From the NCBI RefSeq assembly GCF_009765445.1, contig NZ_WHOY01000031.1:3510168-3574167 (forward strand): a stretch of DNA of 64,000 bases. Direction: 5' to 3'. The notes beneath the pieces were generated by a model, which had not been told where the DNA came from, did not search any database, and saw nothing but the letters and a program-made list of their open reading frames with translations. This stretch comes from Pantoea sp. BAV 3049 (GTDB taxonomy: Bacteria > Pseudomonadota > Gammaproteobacteria > Enterobacterales > Enterobacteriaceae). Below, piece after piece: positions 52,179-60,103 of this stretch. Each line of letters begins with the position of its first letter. The stretch's first letter is position 1. Made by a program: the position numbers and the translations under genes.

Positions 52179-52502
52179 AAAAAAATGAGAATTTTGCATT
52201 TAAAACAGCTCAAAAAATATTTTTCGCCTCATCGCTGAAATACCTTCCGTAAAATTTAAACTACCGAGCACTCCATAAACGTCAAAATAAAAACCAATCA
52301 GCTAACGACAATCACTTAACTAACAACAAGCCACAAACATCTTATTCACAGGCAGTTTAAATAACACCATGCCCGTTCAATTAATTAAATCGCTACAATT
52401 CTAAAAAACCCTTTATTCTACATCGGTCACAAAACCAAATTAGACATTGTGCAATATGAAGGTTGTTGAGATGGAGTAATTTAAAAATAAAAGGAGAGTG
52501 AC
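52179..52502. other. 324-base AT-rich leader of the bacteriocin gene
   Basis: No reading frame is convincing. It should hold the bacteriocin promoter. I looked for a LexA box (CTGT-N8-ACAG), which controls many bacteriocins, and saw none. The composition is far more AT-rich than the dehydrogenase gene before it. Confidence 0.5.
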
Positions 52503-54740
52503 ATGAGTGACGAAGGGACAATGAATGTAACCGCCGATGGAGGAAGCAGCTCTAAGCCTGGCGGAGATAGCCCGCAGGGACATGCAGGTGACCGCGACAG
52601 TTCTTCAACTTCAGGTAATGGCAATACAAAGGGAAATAACGGAGTAAAGAACGTTCCGCGTGACAGAGCAGATGCAATTTCCCGTACGGCTGGTATCGAC
52701 CCAGGTATTTTCAACTATTACTATATCAATGAAGATGGCGATCTTATTGGCGTATCATCTTTATTATCCGTGGGATTTGTAGAATTAAATGACTTCGAAC
52801 CAGGAGGAATTAACTTAGGTCCGGCACCAGCAGATCTGCTGCACGACTATGGTAATAGTGGTAAGGGGACGAGTAGCAGTAACAGCACCGCGGGCAGCAG
52901 TGCTTCCTATAAGGGGGATATTTCCGATGCACGTATCGCAGCACTGAATAAAACCATTGCTGACAATGCAAAATTAGCGAACAGCACTCAGTCTGGTCAA
53001 CGAATTAGGAAAGCAAAACAGGCGACAAAAGAGGCGCAGGCAGAGCTTGCCGTCATTAATTACGTTCGCCAAAAACAAGCTGCGGAACAGGCTGCTGCAG
53101 CCGATGCTCAGGCAAGAGCTGAAGCAGAGGCCAGAACAAGAGCCGAAGCAGAGGCCAGAGCAAAAGCTGAGGCAGAGGCCAAAGCAAAAGCTGAGGCAGA
53201 AGCCAGGGCAAAAGCTGAGGCAGAAGCTAAAGCAAAAGCTGAGGCAGAAGCCAGGGCAAAAGCACAAGCTGAATTGAACGAGAGAACCAAAGCTACTTTT
53301 GAAGAAATGCAGAATCATTTTGCCAGAATCGAAGCAGAAGAAAACGCAAGGGAAGCCTACAGCAAAGCTGTAAATGCATATAATGAGGCAAGAATTCAAG
53401 CCAGAGAGGTAGATGAGGCCAGAAATAAAGCATTAAACTCGGTTGGACTGCAGCCCCAGGATCAGGTGCCAGGATATTTTGTCCCTTCAGTCAATGAATT
53501 AATGAAGGCCGCTGGCGCAATGACCTTTAATCGCGCCGCTCACGGTGGATTTCAGATGGCTGTTGCTGGTGAAGGAACATTAGTCACCTCCGGCGCAGCA
53601 TCTACAGCAATAAGCAATGCTATATCAAGAGGTGTTTCCGCTTTGCTGGGCGCTTCCAGTCTCAGCGCCGCAGCAATTGTTGCTGGTTTCTGGCCTGCTG
53701 AGGCGGGTAAAGGCAGCGACCAGGTTCCTGGACGCGACGTAGCGGCTCTGTTCACTGTTCCGGTATCGCTGCTGACCGGTAGCCGTGATTCTGTTAAGCC
53801 CGGAATGAAAACGGTCGACATGCCTGTCCGGGGCGCACTGGTGATGGATAACGGTCGCCTGGCGCTGAAGCTGATGAAAACAGGTGACGGCAAAATATCC
53901 CGCACAGTTCAGGTACTTGAGGCAAAACGGGATCAGAATAGCGGTCTGGATAGCATTACGGTGCCAGCTCAACCAGGACGGCCAGCCCGAAACATTCTGG
54001 TTAACCCTTATCTGGCTGAGGCTGCACAAGTTATGCAGCCTGAAATATATCCCGGCGTACTTCCCGGCAGTGACCCGTTAAACCCCGTACTGGATATACC
54101 CCCTCAGGTTCCCGTTCCTGCCCCACCGCTTCATACAGGAACGGAAATAAAACCGGTTGATAATATACAGATCACGACCACACCAGGTACGGAAGACGAT
54201 CTGCGGGATTTTATCTACTGGCAGCTTGACGACAGCGAGACGGGCGTGGAGCCAGTCTATGTGATGTTGAATGAGCCTTATGGTAAAACCAATGCGAAAG
54301 GCGAATACAGCGGCCGGGATTACAACAAAGACAATGCAGGCGGTCCGATACAAAATCTCGACTGGAGAGGTGCTGAAATTGACCGTGAAGGTATTGATAA
54401 GGTGAAATTGCATACTGGCCGGTTTAATGAATCAGATGCTAACAAAGTCATGATTGACCGTCTGGAGAAAATTCTAAAAGGTGAGATACAGGCCACGGAT
54501 GTCGATAAACGCTTCTATACACATGAGGTTAGAGAGCTCGAGCGATACAGGAACTTAGGTATAAAAGATGGGAAATCACCAGAAAGTATTAAGAAACAAA
54601 AAGCTGTATGGAACGATACGCATACTGCCTCACTGGAGGATTACAAAATAAATGAAAAAGATAAACCTCTTTACACCGAAGAGGCACTAGAAGCAGCTTA
54701 TAAACAGGAATTAAAAGATGCTATTGGAGGAACAAAATGA
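52503..54740 (+). CDS. S-type pyocin/colicin-like bacteriocin with C-terminal nuclease-like toxin domain
   Basis: A 745-residue protein built like a colicin. Residues 1-60 are Gly/Ser-rich and disordered with a TonB-box-like EGTMNVTA at the start. Residues about 190-300 are a long charged coiled coil of Ala/Glu/Lys/Arg repeats. Residues about 340-550 match the pyocin S domain (ASSLSAAAIVAGFWPAEAGKG, GRDVAALFTVPVSLL). The C-terminal 190 residues form the toxin tip with conserved His, Glu and Arg (KLHTGRFN, RFYTHEVRELERYR, THTASLEDY), suggesting a metal-dependent nuclease of the HNH superfamily by pattern. AGGAG precedes the ATG. The stop overlaps the immunity gene by four bases. No lysis gene is visible. 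Confidence 0.8.
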   Translation: MSDEGTMNVTADGGSSSKPGGDSPQGHAGDRDSSSTSGNGNTKGNNGVKNVPRDRADAISRTAGIDPGIFNYYYINEDGDLIGVSSLLSVGFVELNDFEPGGINLGPAPADLLHDYGNSGKGTSSSNSTAGSSASYKGDISDARIAALNKTIADNAKLANSTQSGQRIRKAKQATKEAQAELAVINYVRQKQAAEQAAAADAQARAEAEARTRAEAEARAKAEAEAKAKAEAEARAKAEAEAKAKAEAEARAKAQAELNERTKATFEEMQNHFARIEAEENAREAYSKAVNAYNEARIQAREVDEARNKALNSVGLQPQDQVPGYFVPSVNELMKAAGAMTFNRAAHGGFQMAVAGEGTLVTSGAASTAISNAISRGVSALLGASSLSAAAIVAGFWPAEAGKGSDQVPGRDVAALFTVPVSLLTGSRDSVKPGMKTVDMPVRGALVMDNGRLALKLMKTGDGKISRTVQVLEAKRDQNSGLDSITVPAQPGRPARNILVNPYLAEAAQVMQPEIYPGVLPGSDPLNPVLDIPPQVPVPAPPLHTGTEIKPVDNIQITTTPGTEDDLRDFIYWQLDDSETGVEPVYVMLNEPYGKTNAKGEYSGRDYNKDNAGGPIQNLDWRGAEIDREGIDKVKLHTGRFNESDANKVMIDRLEKILKGEIQATDVDKRFYTHEVRELERYRNLGIKDGKSPESIKKQKAVWNDTHTASLEDYKINEKDKPLYTEEALEAAYKQELKDAIGGTK
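53100..53275 (+). repeat. Short tandem repeats encoding the bacteriocin coiled coil
   Basis: Units such as GCAAAAGCTGAGGCAGA and GCCAGGGCAAAAGCTGAGG repeat about eight times in frame and encode AEAEARAK/AEAEAKAK units. Similar long charged helices form the receptor-binding or spacer stalk of colicins. Unit number probably varies between strains. Confidence 0.8.
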
Positions 54741-54997
54741 TCTCTTTGACTGAAATAATTAAAAATGAAAGTGTTGAGGATGTATTATCCTTTTTGGGAC
54801 CAACGTCTGACTATCGGAAGTTGGACAGATTATTCACATATAATAGGATTGAAGTGGTAACAAGTGGTGAGTTGGCAGAAAAATATGATGAATTGTTTAA
54901 AACTGGAGTTCTACAGGATCACAAAGGTGAAGTAATCAAGGGCCCAAACTGGGCCCCCCCTGCTTTCGTAACCGAGAAAAAATACGGTATCGAATAG
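54737..54997 (+). CDS. Immunity protein for the full-length bacteriocin
   Basis: An 86-residue acidic protein that starts in an ATGA overlap with the bacteriocin stop. It shares ESVEDVLSFL near the N-terminus and GPNWAPPAFVTEKKYGI at the C-terminus with two further proteins downstream, defining a small immunity family of its own. By position it would bind and block the toxin tip in the producer cell. Confidence 0.78.
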   Translation: MISLTEIIKNESVEDVLSFLGPTSDYRKLDRLFTYNRIEVVTSGELAEKYDELFKTGVLQDHKGEVIKGPNWAPPAFVTEKKYGIE

Positions 54998-55083
54998 TTT
55001 CAGTTAGTTTTCAATAAGCATGTTTTAATCAACGTCCGACAAATGAGAATTTGTCGGATATTTGACTTGCTTAAGCGCGGAGT

Positions 55084-55584
55084 GACCTGCGGGATTTTAT
55101 CTACTGGCAGCTTGACGAAAGCGAGACGGGCGTGGAGCCAGTCTAGGTGATGTTGAATGACCCTTATGGCAAAACTAATGCGAAAGGCGAATACAGCGGT
55201 CGGGATTACAATACTGACAATGCAGGCGGTCCGATTCAAAATCTGGACTGGAGAGGAGCCGAAATTGACCGTGAAGGTGTGGATAAGGTGAAATTGCATA
55301 CAGGGCGATTCAATGATAGTACAGAGAACAATGTCATGATTGATCGACTGGAAAAAATTCTTAAAGGTGAATTGGATACTACCGATACCGACAAACGGTT
55401 TTATACTCATGAAATCAGAGAATTGGAACGATACAGAGCCTTGGGAGTTAAAGACGGTGAGTTACCAAAAAATGAAGGTGAGGTTTGGAATAATACCCAC
55501 ACAGCAACCTTGGAGGATTATAAACTAAGCTCTGATCAATCGCTGCTATATACTCCTGATGCGTTAGATTACACTCACGAATAA
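55084..55584 (+). pseudogene. Second, orphan toxin tip without N-terminal part
   Basis: From about 55084 the DNA is a close copy of the region from 54199 that encodes the start of the toxin tip (DLRDFIYWQLD). After EPV the Tyr codon TAT of the main gene is TAG here, stopping the frame; a GTG/ATG just past it (55147/55150) reopens it for 145 residues to 55584. The last 60 residues diverge from the main toxin (for example DYKLSSDQSLLYTPDALDYTHE in place of the DYKINEKDKPLYTEEALEA type). No promoter or ribosome site suits independent expression. It looks like a silent cassette that could recombine into the main gene. Confidence 0.75.
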
Positions 55585-55598
55585 TTAAGGAATTTAAA

Positions 55599-55871
55599 AT
55601 GTATGATTTTGATGCAATGGTTAAAAATGAAGAAATGAAAGACGTTATTTTGTTCTTAGTTGGGCGCCGGGAGCAAGGTATGTCACATCCATCATTAGAC
55701 AGGTTTTTTTACATCCATAAAGCTAGCGAAAAATATGAGTCATATAATATAAGGTTAATTAATGAAGCTGAAAACCTCAAAGCTTCTCAGGAGTTAATTC
55801 CAGGTTATAAAACTGGCCCTAACTGGAAAGCTCCTGACTTCATGGTCGAAAATAAATATTATATTAGATAG
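55599..55871 (+). CDS. Immunity protein of the orphan toxin tip
   Basis: A 90-residue acidic protein 15 bases after the orphan tip, behind AAGGAATTT. It shares the N-terminal DVILFL and the C-terminal GPNWKAPDFMVENKYYIR block with the immunity protein at 54737, but the middle differs strongly (GRREQGMSHPSLDRFFYIHK). That is the pattern expected if each immunity protein matches its own toxin tip. If expressed, it could protect against bacteriocins of other strains. Confidence 0.72.
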   Translation: MYDFDAMVKNEEMKDVILFLVGRREQGMSHPSLDRFFYIHKASEKYESYNIRLINEAENLKASQELIPGYKTGPNWKAPDFMVENKYYIR

Positions 55872-55892
55872 ATACTACAGTTTAGAGTTTCA

Positions 55893-55912
55893 GGGTGGAG
55901 AACTCCACCCTT
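55893..55912 (+). terminator. Hairpin after the second immunity gene
   Basis: GGGTGGAG (55893-55900) pairs with CTCCACCC (55903-55910), followed by TT. The stem is strong but the T-run is short. Confidence 0.6.
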
Positions 55913-56236
55913 AACATTAGCGTTCCATAATAAAATTGAAGCTTGAGCATCGTCACAAAAGGTCGGGGCATTGACAGGCAAGAACCTTATAAACACCTTG
56001 ATAAGGATACATTCATCCTTTAAAGATATCATCATAAGACATTAAAAAATCTCGCTAATTTTTTATAAATACTCCCTTTGCGATAGCATTGATTAAAATA
56101 CACGAAGTAAAAAATCACCTTAGCATGGGAATATATTTATTTTACAGGAAAAATAAATACTATCAGCTTAGCGCACACAGACAAAACTCATACAGAAACT
56201 TTATAAGATTACAAAATTGATATACGGACACAACCA
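55913..56236. other. AT-rich gap between the second and third toxin/immunity units
   Basis: This 324-base stretch has no gene I can support. It is strongly AT-rich. The toxin-tip relic at 56237 begins directly after it, so the gap may be what remains after a deletion of the third toxin tip. Confidence 0.45.
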
Positions 56237-56296
56237 ATGTATACACCTGAAGCTCTGGATGCCTATAAAAAACAAGAATTAAGGAAAAACAAATGA
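56237..56296 (+). pseudogene. 3' relic of a third toxin tip
   Basis: ATG at 56237 opens 19 codons, MYTPEALDAYKKQELRKNK, which align with the last residues of the two toxin tips upstream (LYTEEALEAAYKQELKD in the first, LYTPDALDY in the second). The stop overlaps the next immunity start by four bases (ATGA), the same coupling as in the first pair. Everything upstream of this end has been lost. Confidence 0.65.
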
Positions 56297-56554
56297 CCGA
56301 TTATAAAAAAAATGATTGAAAATGAGAGCGTTGAAGATGTCTTACTTTTCCTTGCTCCATTAACATCATATCCAGGCATTGACCGGTTGTATGAAAGATA
56401 TAATTTTGAAGCAGTTGCTTCCTGCTTACTGCTAAGAACGCACGGTAAATTGATTGAGGAAGAGAAACGTTCAGAAAACGACAAAGGAATGGCTATTATG
56501 GGTCCTAATTGGAGAGCGCCATCATTTATGATTGAAAAGAAATATAATATCTGA
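56293..56554 (+). pseudogene. Third immunity gene, frameshifted in an A-run
   Basis: ATG at 56293 (AAGGAAAAAC before it) reads MTDYKKND and stops; the sequence has eight A in a row at 56304-56311. With seven A it would read MTDYKKMIENESVEDVLLFL and run to the stop at 56554, fully in line with the other two immunity proteins, including GPNWRAPSFMIEKKYNI at the end. An ATG at 56312 could give an 80-residue N-terminally short form, but it has no ribosome site. Slippage on the A-run could also restore the frame. Confidence 0.65.
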
Positions 56555-56743
56555 CATTCCAAATTACTTTTAAAGAAAATTGGGACGAGAAACTTCGCCC
56601 CATCTTTGAAAACAACCACGGGCATGACTGATTCGGCCATGAAGAGCTCTGGTAATGATCATTTATCTTTCAGCTCTCGTTAAATTTAATATGGCGTTGG
56701 CCAGTGCAGAAAAATTGAAGTGGTAGAATAAACCTGAGGGAAA

Positions 56744-56781
56744 CCTGCAGAGGGCGGGCAAGATTTCCCGTCGTCTGCAGG
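56744..56781. terminator. Hairpin downstream of gntT
   Basis: CCTGCAGA (56744-56751) pairs with TCTGCAGG (56774-56781), with further pairing inside (GGCGGG with CCCGTC). It lies 11 bases past the gntT stop on the minus strand. The T-run is weak. Confidence 0.6.
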
Positions 56782-56791
56782 CCATTCAGTA

Positions 56792-58108
56792 TCAGAGCAT
56801 TGCCTGCAGTGCCAGGCAGCCAATCAGGCCGCACACGGCGATGATGGTTTCCAGTACTGACCAGGAACGCAGGGTTTCACCAATGGTCAGGTTGAAATAC
56901 TCCTTAAACAGCCAGAAGCCCGGATCGTTGACGTGCGAGAAAATCACGCTGCCCGACCCCACCGCAATCACCATCAGTTCAGGGCTGACCCCGGTAGTGG
57001 CAATGATTGGCGCGACAATTCCGCCTGCGGTAATTGCCGCAACGGTCGCCGAGCCAAGCGCGATACGCAGGGCTGCCGCAATGGACCACGCCATCAGGAT
57101 TGGCGAGACTGAACTGCCTTCCATCATCCCTGCAATGTATTTGTCCACGCCGCCGTCCACCAGCACCTGCTTGAACGCCCCACCGCCGCCGATAATCAAC
57201 AACATCATCGCAATAATTTTGATGGAGTCGGTCAGGGTGCCCATCACTTCATCCATAGTACGGCCGCGATTCAGACCGAAGGTAAACAGCGCGATCAGCA
57301 CGGCAATCAGCGTTGCCATTATCGGGTCACCGAAGAATTCGGCATACGGCAACAGCGCATGTCCCTTTGGCAGCGCCATTTCAGCAACCGCCCGCAACGC
57401 CATCAGCACGACCGGTACCAGCGAAGTCCAGACGCTGACCGCAAAGCCTGGCATCTCTGCATCACTGAAGGTTTTCGGGTTGTACAACCCTTGCGGGATT
57501 GGCTTATCAATGCCTTTCAGGAAGCGGGCAAAAACCGGTCCGGCAAGGATTACCGTTGGGATCCCCAGAAGCGTGCCGAAGAGCAGAGTTTTCCCCATAT
57601 CGGCATGGAACAGGGTGGCAATTGCCGTCGGGCCAGGATGAGGAGGCAGGAAGCCGTGAGTCACTGACAGCGCTGCCGCCATCGGCACACCGACAAACAG
57701 CAACGGGACGCGGGCAGCCGCCGCAATGGTCAGCACCAGTGGTAGCATCAGCACAAAGCCAACTTCGTAGAACAGTGCAAAGCCCACGGTAAAACCGGTC
57801 AGTACCACCGCCCACTGAATATATTTCTTACCAAACTTACTGATTAACGTTGTGGCAATCCGTTGTGCACCACCGCAGTCAGCCAGTAATTTGCCGAGCA
57901 TGGCACCAAAGCCCATGATCAGCGCCAGACTGCCGAGCGTACCGCCCACACCGGCTTTGATGGAACCGATCACTTTATTGACAGGCATTCCCTGCATCAC
58001 ACCGACCGCCAGCGCGACAAGGATTAGGGCAATAAAGCCATTTAGCTTAAAGCGGATCATTAGCAGCAGTAACAGCACTACGCCAATCGCAACGATGACT
58101 AATGGCAT
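56792..58108 (-). CDS. gntT: High-affinity gluconate:H+ symporter GntT
   Basis: A 438-residue GntP-family permease with 12 or more hydrophobic helices, the same length as E. coli GntT and alike in most stretches (SIKAGVGGTLGSLALIMGFG, HGFLPPHPGPTAIA, SHVNDPGFWLFKEYFNLT). It takes up gluconate into the cytoplasm. The two GntR operators just upstream confirm membership of the gluconate regulon. No kinase gene (gntK) is adjacent. Confidence 0.95.
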   Translation of the reverse strand: MPLVIVAIGVVLLLLLMIRFKLNGFIALILVALAVGVMQGMPVNKVIGSIKAGVGGTLGSLALIMGFGAMLGKLLADCGGAQRIATTLISKFGKKYIQWAVVLTGFTVGFALFYEVGFVLMLPLVLTIAAAARVPLLFVGVPMAAALSVTHGFLPPHPGPTAIATLFHADMGKTLLFGTLLGIPTVILAGPVFARFLKGIDKPIPQGLYNPKTFSDAEMPGFAVSVWTSLVPVVLMALRAVAEMALPKGHALLPYAEFFGDPIMATLIAVLIALFTFGLNRGRTMDEVMGTLTDSIKIIAMMLLIIGGGGAFKQVLVDGGVDKYIAGMMEGSSVSPILMAWSIAAALRIALGSATVAAITAGGIVAPIIATTGVSPELMVIAVGSGSVIFSHVNDPGFWLFKEYFNLTIGETLRSWSVLETIIAVCGLIGCLALQAML

Positions 58109-58143
58109 ATATTTTTCTCCGGTAGGGATAAATTATTGTTTTT

Positions 58144-58173
58144 ATGTTACCGGGAACATGTTAGCGGTAACAT
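58144..58173. promoter_or_regulatory. Two tandem GntR operators before gntT
   Basis: ATGTTACCGGGAACAT (58144-58159) and ATGTTAGCGGTAACAT (58158-58173) each match the GntR operator ATGTTACCGgTAACAT with one or two differences and overlap by two bases. E. coli gntT also carries two GntR sites. GntR bound here represses gntT until gluconate is present. A weak CRP-like TGAGA-N6-TCAAA lies about 45 bases further upstream. Confidence 0.88.
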
Positions 58174-58275
58174 TCCACACCGGGAATGCCCTGTTAACGG
58201 GGAATTTACATTTTGAGATGAAGATCAAATTTTTGACACAGATGGCCGTTTCCGGCCATTGGCGCGCGTTTCCTT

Positions 58276-59199
58276 CTACCAGGGATAGCGCACTTCCTGC
58301 TTAACCTGCTCAACCGTTGCCAGCGCCAGCCACTGACAATATTGTGGAATACGGCTGCGATCGAGCGCGTCAGGATCAACCGACTGATACTCCCCTTCGC
58401 GCAACTTGTATTTAGAAAAGCACCTGTCAGTGGTCACCGCATGGATATGAAGTGTCATAGAATCAATCAGTTCATCAAGATCGCTCTCGACATCGAGGAT
58501 ACGCTCCCGCCCGCGATACAGCATCTCCCAGTAGGCTTCATTCGCGGCAATTTCTGCTGCGTACATCGTCGTCACCCCACGGAACCAGCCTGGCCATTTC
58601 CCCCAGTTCTTTTCATCTTTACCAAACGCTTCCAGCAGTACCTCGCACCAGTGGATTTGTCGGCGCAGAAAAGGGAGCATCAGGTCAGAAGAAGCCAGTA
58701 GCGAGCTTCCACAACCGAAAGAGGAGAAATGCTTAACGCCATGGCGCTGGCAGAAGTTCAGCATATTGTTTTTAAAATCGTCGCTGGAGTGATAAAGCCC
58801 GCGTCCGTGAACCGGAAAGCTGGGGCGAAAATCAGCAAGATGGCGGGTAAGAAAAACATCGGCATCCGTTCTCAACAGGTACTCATACTGAGCCGCAGTG
58901 GCATCAACATGCTCCCCGGAAAGACAACCAATTGAATTATAGAAGTGATAATCCTCAAAAGGGGTGCCTGCCACCGCTTTTGGCAGACAGGGGATAAGGA
59001 TAATTCCCGGCTCATTGGGGAGATCTTTTCCCACTTCAGGATGGTGTACCACAAGCAAATCAGACGTGTGGTAGCAGCCGCTGTAAATCCAGCTTTTATA
59101 CAGCCAGCTGAATTCTTCCAACATTTTGGGGGAATTATCGACATAGAGCATAATGCCGAGGGATTTGACGTCGTCTGTTAAAAAATTTCTAATTTCCAT
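58276..59199 (-). CDS. Putative glycosyltransferase-like protein (DXD-type)
   Basis: A 307-residue soluble protein. EYLLRTDADVFLTRHL at about residues 108-123 contains a DXD-like motif of GT-A glycosyltransferases, followed by GRGLYHSSDDFKNNM and a Cys/Ser-rich FGCGSSLLAS. No membrane helix or signal peptide. It resembles proteins listed as DUF7164; that link is from memory. The ATG at 59199 has AGGAG 7 bases before it and replaces an upstream in-frame ATG at 59220. It stands alone, with no sugar-metabolism genes around it, and may have been acquired separately. Confidence 0.6.
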   Translation of the reverse strand: MEIRNFLTDDVKSLGIMLYVDNSPKMLEEFSWLYKSWIYSGCYHTSDLLVVHHPEVGKDLPNEPGIILIPCLPKAVAGTPFEDYHFYNSIGCLSGEHVDATAAQYEYLLRTDADVFLTRHLADFRPSFPVHGRGLYHSSDDFKNNMLNFCQRHGVKHFSSFGCGSSLLASSDLMLPFLRRQIHWCEVLLEAFGKDEKNWGKWPGWFRGVTTMYAAEIAANEAYWEMLYRGRERILDVESDLDELIDSMTLHIHAVTTDRCFSKYKLREGEYQSVDPDALDRSRIPQYCQWLALATVEQVKQEVRYPW

Positions 59200-59220
59200 A
59201 TTATGCTCCTGAAAATCCAT

Positions 59221-60103
59221 GTTTTTTTCAGGAACATTTATTGGAATAAGCTGGCAGATAGAAAATGTTCCTGACTCCTGCCTGCCAGTTTACCATTCCC
59301 GCTAATTTGCCCCAATACTCATTGCGCGACATTATGTCTGCACATACGCCAGATAAAACTGCACTTATGTTAAAAAGAGAGCCCTCTCTTCCTCTCCCTC
59401 AACGCAGTTCATGCATCACACATCTCCGAACCATACTTTGACATCAAACAAGAAAATTCAGCTTATACCCCGCACCAATGTAACAAAACAATTCACAGTG
59501 AATCAAAATGCGTTTTTCTGGTTTAACATTTACAGTAATTTGCGCAGGAAATGATTGCCTGGCGCAACCATTGGCCGATGATAACAATCAATATTGCAAT
59601 ATTTAAACCCACATCTTCCATTCTGCAACATTAAAATAACATCACCACAGCGCGAAGGGGTAATCTGGCGATTAATTTCCAATTTGTGCGTTTATTCGCG
59701 CGAGCATCACGCCAAAAAGTTATAGCTGGTAATGAATACATCACTGGTCTGAATACGACTCTCATTCATGATCACAGCTGTTTAACGTTCTGTAAAATCC
59801 TGTCAGAGGATAAAAACCGTTAAAAAACCAATTATTTTACACACTGGCATCAAATTACAATCTCAATTTAACACTTGTGATAAATACTTTAACGAGACGG
59901 TGAAACAATTCATCGCAAAGATTTGTGCTGTTATAGCCCGGAACACCATTACTGTGACTACTCCTTCTCCTGAATTGGTCTCAGGATCAATCCTTCGATG
60001 AAATTCCGGCATAGCTCAGGCTGTTCTCACCGAATATGTAGCTTGATTGTTAATTGTCGGTAAATAAAAAAGAAAGGCAGTTTATGTTAGATCGAGGTAA
60101 GCA
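59221..60103. other. 883-base gap before cioA, no gene seen
   Basis: No convincing coding frame on either strand. The DNA is AT-rich with many stops. It must contain the promoter of the minus-strand gene ending at 58276 and that of cioA. It is unusually long for a promoter region and could hide a small RNA or be a decayed gene, but I see no terminator-flanked structure to support that. Confidence 0.5.

Noticed and set aside
52179-52502. SOS (LexA) control of the bacteriocin
   Set aside because: No CTGT-N8-ACAG box could be found upstream, so SOS regulation is not claimed.
53108-53399. Minus-strand frames opposite the bacteriocin coiled coil
   Set aside because: Their Phe/Leu/Cys/Ser-rich repeats are simply the reverse of the AEAEARAK-coding repeats.
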